DNA of 64,000 nucleotides from Lunularia cruciata. Lineage: Eukaryota > Streptophyta > Marchantiopsida > Lunulariales > Lunulariaceae. The stretch lies in NCBI GenBank assembly GCA_948567375.1, contig OX419756.1:17861001-17925000 (forward strand), in the 5' to 3' direction. A model generated the notes under the pieces. It was not told where the DNA came from. It ran no database searches and saw only the letters and a list, made by a program, of their open reading frames with translations. Made by a program: the position numbers and the translations under genes. Numbering within the stretch: position 1 is the stretch's first letter; each line of letters begins with the position of its first letter. Shown piece by piece: positions 1-10,139 of the stretch.

Positions 1-483
1 AGCGTATAGAATGTAAAAATTGAGTGTAAAAATTGTGTGTATAGAGTGTAAAAATTGAAATCCCTATTAGAGTATAGTATCAAATTTTTTAAAGGTTGGA
101 GTATTGTACTTCATGTTTATGGCCATGAGTCCACAAGCCTCAATGGCATCTATATAAAAGGAATTTCCCAAGCATTGAATGTTTGTGTACTTCATCTTCT
201 TTTGTAGATGTTTGAAATCTTGTTGACATTGGGCCACCTAATGTTGCTAATGGAAATCAAATTGTTCATTGTAGACTCCAATGCCTTGTTAGTTGTTGGT
301 TTGTAAGAGTTATTAGTTTGTAGAACTTGTCTTACTAGGATTGTTCTGTTTGCTAGAGACATCCACATGCCTTGATCCAAGAAATCTTCTTCAATTCACA
401 TGGGAGAATGTCAACATACACTTTGATCCACATATGGCAATGAGATATTGGAAGGATTTTATGACATTTTGGATAATTTTCAT
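1..483. other. Left flank of element A, no gene seen
   Basis: AT-rich sequence with only short chance ORFs. The first 60 bases hold three copies of the motif gtgtaaaaattg or a close variant. Similarity between the left end of element A and its 3' copy stops at about 480-490, so this is taken as sequence into which A was inserted. No protein similarity is recognised. Confidence 0.5.
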
Positions 484-925
484 GCCATTTGTAGTGTCAC
501 ATCTTGATTTCTTGGACATTGGAGTTCCAATGATAGTAGTTAGATTTATTTAGTAGTTTCTCATAGGCTACTTTCCGACAGTCAAATTTCATGTTAGGGG
601 TACTGACTTCACGGTGGAGCCCATTGTCACTTTGCACCGTTTGCACCGTTGAGTGTGCCATCAGCAAGACCGTAAGGGTGTTAGACCTAGCTCAAATCAA
701 GGGGTATACTTTCAAAGTGCAGCTCCAGAGAGCTCACTTCTCTAATGTTGAGCCTTCAAGTTCCTAGCTATGGTGGACAGAGGCCATTAAGCATCACCTA
801 GATTCTCTTAGCTAGAGTGGGTGTGGCTTGACTGTAATGACTACCCATTTGTTGGCAGTTTATAGAGTGATAGAGCAAGTACTGATCTAAGTTGAGTGGC
901 TTCAAGAGGTGTAAACAATCTAATT
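484..925 (+). repeat. 5' terminal segment M of element A
   Basis: It matches 12055-12494 at the 3' end almost throughout, including shared stretches such as tagagtgatagagcaagtac and gggtatactttcaaagtg. The match starts at about 484-491 (tgtagtg) and ends at gtaaacaat-ct-aatt. The 3' copy has about 115 bp of segment X before M, and this copy does not. Element C starts at the same place. Either the element truly begins here or both 5' ends lost the same piece. Confidence 0.75.
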
Positions 926-938
926 ACATCAAAGAAGT
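922..938 (+). promoter_or_regulatory. Possible degraded primer-binding site
   Basis: Directly after segment M, both A (ttacatcaaagaagtg) and C (41989-42005) carry the same block. It resembles the complement of the initiator-tRNA-Met 3' end used by many plant retrotransposons (tggtatcagagcagg), with several mismatches, most of them G-to-A. Conservation between A and C supports a functional site; the tRNA assignment is weak. Confidence 0.3.
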
Positions 939-2393
939 GAAATCAAGGGGAAATAAGATGCAGTAACATTGAGTGTTGGTGGTATCTCCAAGTTTGGTGG
1001 ATCATTGTAACTCGATTGAAGTTCAATTTTTCCTTGGTGTGCAAAAGCTCGTTGCTTGATGCAGATTTGGCAGTAAGGGGGACGGTGTGCAGAAGCACTA
1101 AGCAATTTTTGAGCAAAGAAGAAGCAATTTTTGAGCAGTGGTTGTGATTTTGATTTTGAGCTCAAGAGGTGAAAGCATGACCAATTTTTCGTGAGTTGGG
1201 CTCAGAAAGTAAAATTGAAGGTGGAGGTAGGAAGCTATTCTTGTGAATTTGTGATTTGGAGAAACTTGTGTTTTCAATTTGGCTCGAGTGAAAAGTTAGC
1301 AAGGGATTTGGCAGTGAGCCAAATTTAGGGTTTATGTCAGATTTTGCTAGAGTTTATGTCAGATTTTGGCCAGATTTGGAGGACTTTTGCCAATTTGGAG
1401 GACTTTTGCAAATTTGGAGGAGTTTTGCCAAATTTTGGAGGAGTTTCAAAGTGGCAAGAAGAAAGGCATCATTTGGCTAAATTTTGGCATTTTGAGGCAT
1501 AGGGCTATGGGCTATGGGAGGTTATGAAGAGCCAAAAAGGCCAACAAGCCAGCTTGCTGGTATGAGGCTAGCTAGTTTAGAGTAGATCTTGGTCAGTGGT
1601 TGGCAAAATCTACCCATCTTGCTAGATTATGCGCAATAAGATTTGATCTCTAGATCTCTTATTCCTAAACTGGTGCCCTAGCCAATTGGTCCACCCTCAC
1701 TTGTTGTCCTTGTGATTGTGCCACTGTTATCTATACACTTGTAGCTTTGGCTAGGAGAGGTAGATTGATCCTATTCTTGGTGATCTTGGTAGCTTAGGAT
1801 TTAGATATGAACTTCTCTTATGTCAAATGCCAAATGGTGGCAGAGTCAGTCCCATGTTGTTTTATGAGATGAAGGGTTTTTGTTTAGATTTCTTATGATT
1901 GGACCCCCTCCATTCTCTACTTCTTGTTTGTGCACCATGTTTGTGTGGAGTGCTTTGAATTTTGAGCGTTGGTGCTTTGGTGTGCTCTTGATAGTGAGGC
2001 TAGAGTGATGACCAATCAAACTATCTTTGTTTCTCCCCGGTGAAGCAAGAAGTGATGACCTGTAGACTATGAGAGTGCGTGTTGTGATGGCAGGTTATAG
2101 GTTGCTCTTTCCCCTAGTGTAGTTATCTTAATTAGAGTTACATTAGTGGGTGGTGTTCCATGGGTATTGGCACTTAGTGGTGCTTAGTTGGTGGTGGCAC
2201 TTGGTGGTGTTTGCACTTGGTGGGGTACTTGGGGTTGCAACTTGCGGTTGCAGTTTGTGGTTCCGGTTGCGATTGCAGTTGTGGTTACTTTGTCACAATA
2301 GAGTTCATTGGGAATTCCAGAAGAGTTAGCCTTGCAATACACAGTGGGTTTACTCGGAGTGGCACTTAATATCAGCATGTATCTCAGGTCTTA
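926..2393 (+). other. Untranslated leader of element A
   Basis: About 1.5 kb between segment M and the first gag-like reading frame, with no protein signature. It contains short tandem repeats: a 20-bp unit (tttatgtcagattttg...) twice at about 1330-1366, then four imperfect copies of a 19-22 bp unit around atttggaggacttttgcc at about 1369-1446. A G/T-rich stretch of near-repeats (cttggtggtgtttgcacttggtgg) lies at 2165-2275. A homologous leader follows segment M in element C. Long leaders are common in plant Ty3/gypsy elements. Confidence 0.6.
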
Positions 2394-4320
2394 GTGAGGG
2401 AGGAGATTGACTGTGAGTTGGAGTTTGACACAAGAGCTAATTTAGTTGAGAGTGCACTTAATGTGTCCACACTATTGTTGTGGGACATGGACAAGATTTA
2501 TGGGGCCTCCAAAGGCCCTAGGCGTTACTTTGGTATAATGGGTACCATTGAGTTGGATGACTTCATCCAAGAGTTTGATAGTTGGTGTGATCTATAGTAG
2601 ATGTGGAACCCAACTTTGTTTACACCCTTCATGACATGGAAGGGGTTGTTTCAGCATTTGGAGGGTCCGCCAATGGATGACTACCATGAGAGTTCAAGAG
2701 AGCTCATTTGGAGGAGATTCAATTATGGAGACATTATTGGTCTCCGAACTATGTCTCTATCACTTCAGGTTTGGTGGCCACGAGTAGATCGGCTGTACTT
2801 ACGAGTTCTAGCTCAAGTAGTGTTGGTGGAGCTAGTGGAGGTGCACTAGCTAGAGATAGTGTTACTACAAGTAGAGGTACTACTATAGGAGGTGGTGTGG
2901 TACCAGGGTTTAACCCCATGGTGGAGTTCTTCCAATGTTTGAGGCAGAACTACCATGGAGTGCGGACAGACAAGCTAAGGAGCTTACAGGAGTTCCAACA
3001 GAAGGCTAGAGAGAGCCTACGTGAGGCATACACACGCATGAGGTGGCTGACCAATTTCACTCAAGGAGTTATTGAGGCCCAGGCAATCTAGTTTTGGTAT
3101 GGGATACTAGACAGAGAGTTGCGACATAGAGTTTGTGATGTTACGTTGTTACAAGCTACTTTGCCTACTTTGGCAATGGTCTTTGGTTTGGCTAAGCATA
3201 TTGAGCTAAACATGGTGGAGGAGAGAGTGGTGACATCTAGATTTGGTAGGAAGGCCTCATCCACGGCTGTGACTTCTTCTAGAGTGCAGCATAATGCACC
3301 ACATCTAGTTGGTTTTTGAGGATAGGATGGACAGCCTAGATCATATGGAGCAAGTGGAGGGCCTAGTGGAGCTAGACCCTTACCTTCATTTTTGGGTCAG
3401 CAATAGCTAGTGAGTAGTGGTGTTGCTTGTTGGACTTGTGATGGACCTCACCATTGGAGAGAGTGTACTAAGGGCAATAGACCTGATACCTTGGGTGCAT
3501 CATAGCAAGCACAAAGGCAGTGTGAGCATTGCCACAGATTTGGTCACACTAGTGACTAGTGCTTTAACCTACACCTGAAGTTACGGACTGGTAGGGCTGC
3601 TATGGCAGGTAGTAGAGGAGCTCCAGTTCATGGAGGACAAGGTGGTTGTAGAGAATCTACATCTAGTAGGGGTGCAATACCTACCCTTACTTCTGATACA
3701 GCTATGGCTACTCGGATTGAGTAGTTGAAGTAGAGATTGGCTAGTTTGGCCATTGCTCAAAGGAGATCAGATTTGGGTGCTAAGGCTTCCACCTCATATG
3801 TTGGTGATAGAGATGCTTTGGACTTCGTGTGTGGAGCAGCTTAGGTGGATACATCTATAGCAATGACTAGGAGTGCAATACGTGCTCCAAAGCCTAAAAG
3901 AGCATCAGTGGAGTTGGACCCACAAAGAGGAGAGGTTAGGAGACAAGGCAGACTTCCCTAGTCTTTCATGCTATCTGAGGCATTGCAGATGACATCCATA
4001 GCTCCTAGATGTCCCATTGCAAGTGTAGTAGGTGGTGATGGAGTGCATGATGGACTACCTGCTAGTCAGCCACCTGCTACTACACAGACTGAGTCTAGCA
4101 CAATGTTGGAGGTGGCTCAACTGATTATGCGGTGCCCTTTGTTTTCAGCCAATGACATGTTTACATTAGGAGTTGACTTAGCCCTAGTGTTTTTGTTGGC
4201 TGCCACATTTTATGAGAATAGGGATGATGCGGTTCCTACTACTAAGGTAGAGGTGGTTGATAGTGGAGCTAACTTGGTTGAGAAGCATGGGATCCGTTCA
4301 ACAACTAGTGGTTTATGGTA
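2394..4320 (+). pseudogene. gag of element A with two zinc knuckles (broken)
   Basis: Gag is the capsid/nucleocapsid protein that packages the element RNA. Reading-frame pieces at 2394-2597, 2601-2849, 2708-3091, 3119-3319 and 3968-4321 join through frame changes and stops. The capsid-like part includes FTPFMTWKGLFQHLEG near 2620 and REAYTRMRWLTNF near 3030. Two zinc knuckles follow in one frame: CX2CX3HX4C at 3428-3466 (C-W-T-C ... H ... C) and CX2CX4HX4C at 3521-3562. Most stops here are TAG where the context suggests glutamine, for example just before the last Cys of the second knuckle. The same capsid segment is seen in element C (43239-43350). The start codon is not certain. Confidence 0.75.
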
Positions 4321-4861
4321 GGCAATAGCGGCTAGACTAGAGGAGTTGCCAGTTAGACCGGCCTTTGAGAGAGTGTCGTTCACACTTGGTGTTGTCTTAT
4401 TGGATAACTAGAGGGGGATTTTCTGTTTGGTGGGACCTTCAAGGAAGGTCTATACACCATAGAGAGTCTTTTTAGACTCTGGTGCGTAACCCCTTATGTT
4501 GGGGAAGGCTGCAATAGTCGGTATGGAGTTATGGAAGACCGATGTGGAGAGGTGTCCATTTCAGATCTAGATATCTCTAGGTGGTGGTTTGACACAATAC
4601 ATCACATGTGGGGAGCTTGTTGTCCAGGTTCAGCCTAGTCATCCAACTGATAGCTTGGTGGTGAGAGCCCAGGCTATTGCAACAATAGTTGAGTCATATG
4701 ATGTGCTAGTTGGAGGAGCAGTGTTATACCCCATGGGTTTCAACATTGACTATTGGGAGGAGTTAACCTCCTATAGACCAGGTTGGCAGTCTGGTGAGGG
4801 ACAAGTATGCCGCCTACCAATACGCTTCAGTAGTGGCAATCTTTGCTCACTATAGTCCGAT
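4321..4861 (+). pseudogene. Aspartic protease of element A (broken)
   Basis: The retroviral-type protease processes the polyprotein. The active-site motif LDSGA lies at 4472-4486, followed by a stop and then, in the same frame, LGKAAIVGM. The piece at 4589-4855 continues that frame and contains LVVRAQAIATIV and DVLVGGAVLYPMGFNIDYW, which fits the second half of a retropepsin fold (hydrophobic-hydrophobic-G-x-x-hydrophobic near the end). It lies between gag and the methyltransferase domain. The catalytic Asp codon is intact; stops before and after it show the gene is dead. Confidence 0.65.
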
Positions 4862-6160
4862 ATCATGTCATCATCAATTTTAGCTTTCAGTGGTGCAGTT
4901 ACTTGGCCTGGTGACATGTTGGAGGAGAACGCCCATGCAGAGGATACTCCAATGCCAGAGGAGATCACTCGGATTTGGAGTACAAGTGGGATTGTTCCAT
5001 CCACCTTGGATGTTCCATTGTGGAGTTTAGAGGAGGTATTGTAGCAGCATGCAGATCAGTTGGTGCAACAGGCTTGGAGTGGAGCCTTCGTACCATCAGG
5101 AGATGAGTGTGAGGATGAGCCTCCAGAGTCAATTACTTTGATACCTTTGGATACCACACTCATTGCTTGGCAGTATCTAGTAGAGGGGATATGTCTATTG
5201 GAGTTGTTCGGTGGGATTAGCACCGGACTAGCCACGGTATTACAAGCGGGTATAAAAATACAAAGGTACTTGTATGTAGAGAGATATTAGACTGCTAGGT
5301 GAGTCTCTCTACTTCATGTGGCACACTTGGCCTATTGGTATCCGGAGTTATTACCAATGTTAGTAGTTAGAGGTTACCAGAAGGCCCTACCAACAAACAT
5401 TTCCTTACTGGGGGCGCATGATTTGGAGAGACGTGGGCCTATTCACTTGGTGATTTTTGGATGGCCATATTAGGGACATCTACGTGTTGGCTGAGGCTTG
5501 GGTCTTCAAGATCCTTGTTCTGGTGTGTTTTGGGAGATGTTACGGATACTACAATATCTCTAGGTTCATCAATCCGTTTCTCTAGCTTACCTTTTGGAGA
5601 ACGTTCCTTTGATGGATGATTCTCATACCAAAGTCATGGCGAGTACACATCAGGTCCATTCTTGGATGGGACCTGTTGTATTGTTGGATGCAACCAAAGT
5701 GGGATCATGGGCTCATGATCTTCATCTTTGGTGGACAAACCTCTTACCCAGAGAGGTTCTATAGCGTGCATATGACGGGATTCAATGATTTGACCACATC
5801 CTTGTTAATGACATCTTGGATGTTAGGCGTCAATCTCAGATAGTGGTAGTGGCTGATAGGTCACCTATGGCAGTGGTGAACCTAGTTGGACAGCCTAGAG
5901 CTACATTTCCCACACTCATGAGTCTCCTAGGCTCTCATGCTTTTGAGAAGAAGGACCTAGACTTGTTTGGGACTCACAATTATAGTAGTTGGTGGAGCCC
6001 ATTGCTGATGAGAGAGAGCGGGTGATGGGTTTTTGCATCGGTATTACCGCTGTTCCAACAGTGTTAGAGGCATCCAAGCATCAAGTGTTAGGTCAAGCTA
6101 TGGACCTAAACTGTTTGAATTGGATTATGAGCCTTGGCTTGGTAGAGCAATGTAAGATGC
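4862..6160 (+). pseudogene. C5 cytosine DNA methyltransferase domain of element A, Dnmt3-like (broken)
   Basis: This domain would transfer a methyl group from S-adenosylmethionine to cytosine in DNA. Motifs appear in the classical, non-permuted order. Motif I is LELFGGISTGL at 5198-5230 (AdoMet binding), followed by YLYVER. Motif IV is at 5462-5473 and reads G-W-P-Y-stop, where the catalytic Cys has become TAT and the next codon TAG. Motif VI is ENV at 5597-5605. A motif VIII-like segment covers 5699-5740 (G-S-W-A-H ... L-W-W-T-N). After a frame change comes ERERVMGF at 6010-6033, then QVLGQAMDLNCLNWI at about 6082-6126, which resembles the ERxxGF and LLGxSWSVPVI end of Dnmt3. A plant DRM enzyme is unlikely because DRMs have motifs VI-X before I-IV. 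Several stops and a dead active site make this a pseudogene. Element B has a second copy. Confidence 0.8.
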
Positions 6161-6540
6161 GCTTGATAGGCATCATCATTCAAACACTTGTGAGCCCTGT
6201 GCCTATCGAGACAATTCAGGCACATGTTGGGGGCGATGGACCAAGTGGATATGGTATTCTTGGGACACAACTACTAGCTACTAGGGAGAGTCTACTTGGA
6301 GTCCATCCAAGTGAGTGTGGGCTACATGGATTACACCCTTGGTCCACTTTGGATGCAGCTAGAGGATGTGTGGAGCTTGCAGCCAAAGTGGAGGGAGTTT
6401 TTCACACAAAGGTTGGGATCTCTAGTGGTCGGGAGCATGACACTATTGCTCCCAAGGGTCCAATGTAGCAGCCAGTCAGTACATCTTCTACTTTACAATA
6501 GTTACAAAGGATAGTTGGGAACCACATCTTGGACCCAAGT
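6161..6540 (+). pseudogene. Linker between methyltransferase and RT in element A
   Basis: About 380 bp of coding-like sequence, split over two frames (pieces at 5989-6468 and 6296-6514), between the last methyltransferase motif and the first RT motif. No domain is recognised. The text is still rich in glutamine, valine and leucine codons like the flanks, so it was probably part of the same polyprotein. Confidence 0.4.
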
Positions 6541-6855
6541 TTACTGGAGAGGAAAGACATAGGTTTTGGAGGTTCTTGAGGAGCCATACAAGTTGTTTTG
6601 CCTTCAGTATGAAGGATTGGGTGCTCTAAAGGGACTTGGCATATGGATTGAGCTGCAAGCAATACACCAATTTTCTAACGTCCTTATAAATATAGTGATA
6701 TGGAGAGGACATTGATTCAAAGCCAGAGTAGTGACCTTTTTGAGGCTAGTTTGGTGGAGATCTCACATGGAGAGTATGTATTAGTGATAGTGATGCCAGT
6801 CAAGAAGGATATGCATGGCAACTACATAGATAGGCAGATGTGTAGAGATGACCAT
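6541..6855 (+). pseudogene. Reverse transcriptase of element A, N-terminal part
   Basis: Ty3/gypsy RT copies the element RNA into DNA. This part holds the finger region: the segment around 6570-6700 aligns in style with the conserved ...IFQRPYKYSDMER stretch, and the frame at 6700-6855 contains LVEISHGEYV, VMPVKKDMHGNY and RQMCRD. The reading then breaks exactly at the left target duplication (6851-6855) of a 2.2-kb insertion and resumes at 9055. B keeps the same region uninterrupted (about 19600-19700, minus). Confidence 0.75.
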
Positions 6856-9054
6856 TGGTGTACTTTCCTTTTCTCTCTCTGGGAACACACAGGGCACCTA
6901 GCTGTGGAGACTACAGATCAGAGGCTAGAGGTAAACCAATGACTCGAAAAAACACACATGTGACCCTTATTGCCGGAACCCTCCTTTCTCAAGACTAACA
7001 TTCTTGCTATCGGGAAGGATAGTACCGGGCAACCTGACCTATCATCACAACATGCACTCTTGGTATGCTGTTCATCACTTCCAACATAACCAAGGAAAAA
7101 TACACAACACTCCTAGAAGGAAATAATCTGAGCGCAACGCCCACACACCAATCCAAGCCAACTAGGCGTACAAACAGGCATACAAGTACAGAGAGGATCC
7201 AATCATAAGAAAAAGGCAACAACTCTCTGTACTTTTTGTTGAGAAAGAGCTTCAGAGCCTTTGTGCTCTGTCATCAAGCTCATTCCAACCTGTACTTCAA
7301 ATCTCAACAAATTCCTACTTCATGTGGGGATTTTCTATGTCTTTTTTATGGAGAAAAGTCTGCACAGCTCATATGCAAGTAATTATTTCTACATAGCTTG
7401 GATTCAAACGATCTAGGATTCGATGGAAACCCTGTAAGATAAGCTTTCCAATGATATAAAATACACTTCAATCAGATCACTAAAACTCTCCTGAAAATAT
7501 CTCAAATTTGGCCAGGGTTTTTCTTGGACTTCACCCTAATTTCGAAATCTTCTTTTTAGGGTTTGCTCTTGGTTCTTGGAAAATTTCCCCCAAATTTCTG
7601 ATTCAGAAATACACTTGATCCTCAAAAACACTCTGGCAACCTGAAACTCTCAGTCATAGTCACAAGACATGAGACTTGATATCCAATCAAGATGAAAGGA
7701 AAATTTACTCTACCGAGCTTATGACAGTATTTTCAGCAGGATGTTTTGCATCAGATCTCACTCTGCAAAGATCTAGAACCACCCAAATTTTCCACAATAG
7801 CTGTTTGTGTTTTTGTCTAACCTCCTGCAAATTTTCGTAGCCTAATCCAACCCCAGTCTTTAGATGTGGATCAATTCCTGAGCTGGGCTAACTTGTGAGC
7901 TCTACAGACCCAGGTATACTTGATCCAAGATCTTGATTTCTCTATTTCAAGAATTCATATGAAAATTTCACACAGAGGAGCTAAACCTATCCACCAATAA
8001 CTCTGGAAATTTTCATGAGGAAATTCGAACTGCAACTTGGAGAGTGACCAAAACTCCAAACCTGATCATTAGCTCTTCTCCAACACCTTACATCCCATAA
8101 GCTTCAACTTCAATCAATTGGATCTGATTTGAGATTGACCTAAAAACTGGAATTTATTGCACTCAGTACTGTAATAACATTTCCTACTCTCCAATCCCAC
8201 TTACAGATAGTGAAAAGGTCTCAAGAAACTCCCTCAATTGACTACTTTGTGCTCCTAGGTATCAATTCAACCCCCCTTCACTCAATGGATCATATCCCTC
8301 TTATACTCAGCTCAAATTGAGTGATTTCTATCTGCAAATTTTAGTCTGTTGTCTCCTCTTTCCAACCATTTCCTCCATTCCTCAAATGCCCTCCCTGATC
8401 TACCCCGATGGTCAAAAAACTCCCGACTTCCCTCTTGAGACCCAAGCTCTTGCACATTTGTCCTTTACTCTTTTTACTTTTTGACAAATGGACCCCACAA
8501 CTCCACCTTGAAGCTTATGAGCGAAATTTTAGGCATTCCCCAACTATAGAAGGACATAAATTGTCAAGTCCTAGACATTCTCATAAGTAAGCACCGGAAG
8601 GACGATAGGATCTGGGTTTCCCATCACCGACTCCACAAACACCACCCCGAAACATGCTACCAACCAATCCCGTAAGTCATCACGGTGTAAAATCTGAAGC
8701 CTGATGAGAAAAGGATTCAGGAGTGGCAGATCGGGAGCATGGGACATCTCATGCTTGAATGCTTATTCCGATGCTCTAACACTTGCTCTCTACTACAACT
8801 CTCTCCCAACTTCCTTCTCTCCTCAAGACTCTCCAAACTAAAACACACCCGTCTCTCTACTCGCCCTCATCTTTATTCATCAAAGCCCTCAAACATGATA
8901 AGATTGTAACCCACGTGGCCAATCACATACATGTACATAGATGGCTCACATGGCAACATCTCATCCGTCGGATCTAGCATGCAACCTACTCCACTAACGT
9001 GGAGATAAACTATGATAAGTCACTTTTTATGGGCTACACAAATCACAACACAAC
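6856..9054. mobile_element. 2.2-kb insertion inside RT of element A, unclassified
   Basis: The RT reading is interrupted between two near-identical 5-bp flanks, accat (6851-6855) and accgt (9055-9059). The single difference is a CpG transition. Removing the insert and one flank would bring the two RT halves into the same frame at the point where B is uninterrupted. The insert starts tggtgtactttcc and ends aatcacaacacaac. It has no recognisable protein, only short ORFs. Read on the minus strand it has an LTR-like look: gttgtg start, a CACGTGG box near 8910, tgaataaaga near 8875, and an acacca end. A solo LTR of another family is therefore possible. It has more CpG and a different base mix from A. 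Confidence 0.6.
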
Positions 9055-9766
9055 ACCGTCCTATCAACCAATTGACCAAGGCTGATTGATATGCCCTGAC
9101 TACACTAGAGGAGATTTTTGATGTGCAAAGGTCTTCAATACTTTGGATCTTTGAGCGGGATATCATCAGTTGCTGATCAGAGAGGAAGATAAGTCCAAGA
9201 TAGCATTTTGAGTTTTTGATCCTCATGGCAAGGATGTGTTATATTAGTGGAGGTTCTTACCGTGTGGGTTAAAGAACGCTCTTGCTGAGTTCTAGAGAGT
9301 CATGGATAGGATCCTAGCTAGATTGGATTTTTCTTGGTGCTATATTGATGACATTTTGGTCTATAGCACTATTGTGGAGGAGCATGAGAGATAGTTGTTG
9401 GAGGTGTTTGAGAGGTTGAGATCTCATGGACTTAAATTACATCCTTGGAAAGTGTAGTTTCTTCCACAAGCAGGTTGAGTATTTGGGTCACACTATCTAC
9501 CTTGGGGGACTTGGTATTCAACAGACCAAGGTGGAGGCTATTGCATATATTCCTCGGCCTACGGATGTGAGCAAAGTGCAAGCATTTTTTGGGTTGGAAA
9601 ACTTCTATCGCCGCTATGTTAGAGGATTTAGTGCCATTGCCAAGGCCTTGATGAAGCTGACCAAGCTTACACAAGAGTGGTGTTGGGGAGATGAGCAAGA
9701 GAGAGCTTTTGTAGAGCTCAAGGAGAGGTTGACATCTGCTCCTATTTTGAGGAGACCAATCAAAGG
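9055..9766 (+). pseudogene. Reverse transcriptase of element A, palm and connection
   Basis: Continues the RT after the insertion. Conserved pieces are AGYHQLLI with the catalytic-loop neighbourhood near 9150-9180, FLPCGLKNA near 9252-9278, the active site YIDD (9341-9352) followed by ILVYS, then in a shifted frame from 9426 LNYILGKCSFFHKQVEYLGH and VSKVQAFFGLENFYRRYVRGFSAIAKAL. The order and spacing match Ty3/gypsy RT running into the tether. The catalytic Asp pair is intact, but stops (for example TAG for a likely Gln at 9281-9300) and a frame change near 9420 break the gene. Confidence 0.85.
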
Positions 9767-10139
9767 ATGACCATTTTAGGTCATATTGATTGGAGTATGT
9801 TGGGGCTTGGAGCGGTGCTCACCCAACATGATGATGAGGGGAAGGAGTTTGTGGTGGTCTATGCTAGTCACTCCAACAATTCAGCAGAGGCAAAGTATAG
9901 TTCATATGAGCAAGAGTGCTTGGCAGTAGTTTGGGTAGTAGCACATTTCCAATGTGCTACTTGGTAACCCTTTCACTCTCATCACTGATCATCAGCCGCT
10001 GAAGTGGTTGATGGAGTCCAACAAGCTTTTAGGGTAGCTTGCATGATGTGCTCTGATTTTACAGGAGTATGATTTCACAGTTTTTCATAAACTTGGAGTG
10101 GTGAATTGTGATGCAGATGGGTTGAGTAGAAACCTATGT
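9767..10139 (+). pseudogene. RNase H of element A
   Basis: RNase H removes RNA from the RNA-DNA hybrid during reverse transcription. The frame from 9767 contains the first-Asp segment (HIDWSMLGLGAVLTQ), YASHSNNSAEAKYSSYEQECLAVVW with the catalytic Glu, and after a frame change near 9966 ITDHQPLKWLMES with the third acidic residue, ending in VNCDADGLSRN (10098-10130), the typical RNase H to integrase junction. Element B has the same domain at about 17880-18240, interrupted on one side by a solo LTR. Confidence 0.85.

Noticed and set aside
192-553. Open frames left of element A
   Set aside because: Short, overlapping on both strands, and without motifs.
4862-6160. Plant DRM-type (rearranged) methyltransferase
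   Set aside because: Motif I comes before IV and VI, whereas DRM proteins have VI-X first. The C-terminal ERxxGF ... LGQAMD also fits Dnmt3 better.
9432-9698. Open frame on the minus strand over the RT of element A
   Set aside because: Shadow of the RT connection region, which is clearly coded on the plus strand.
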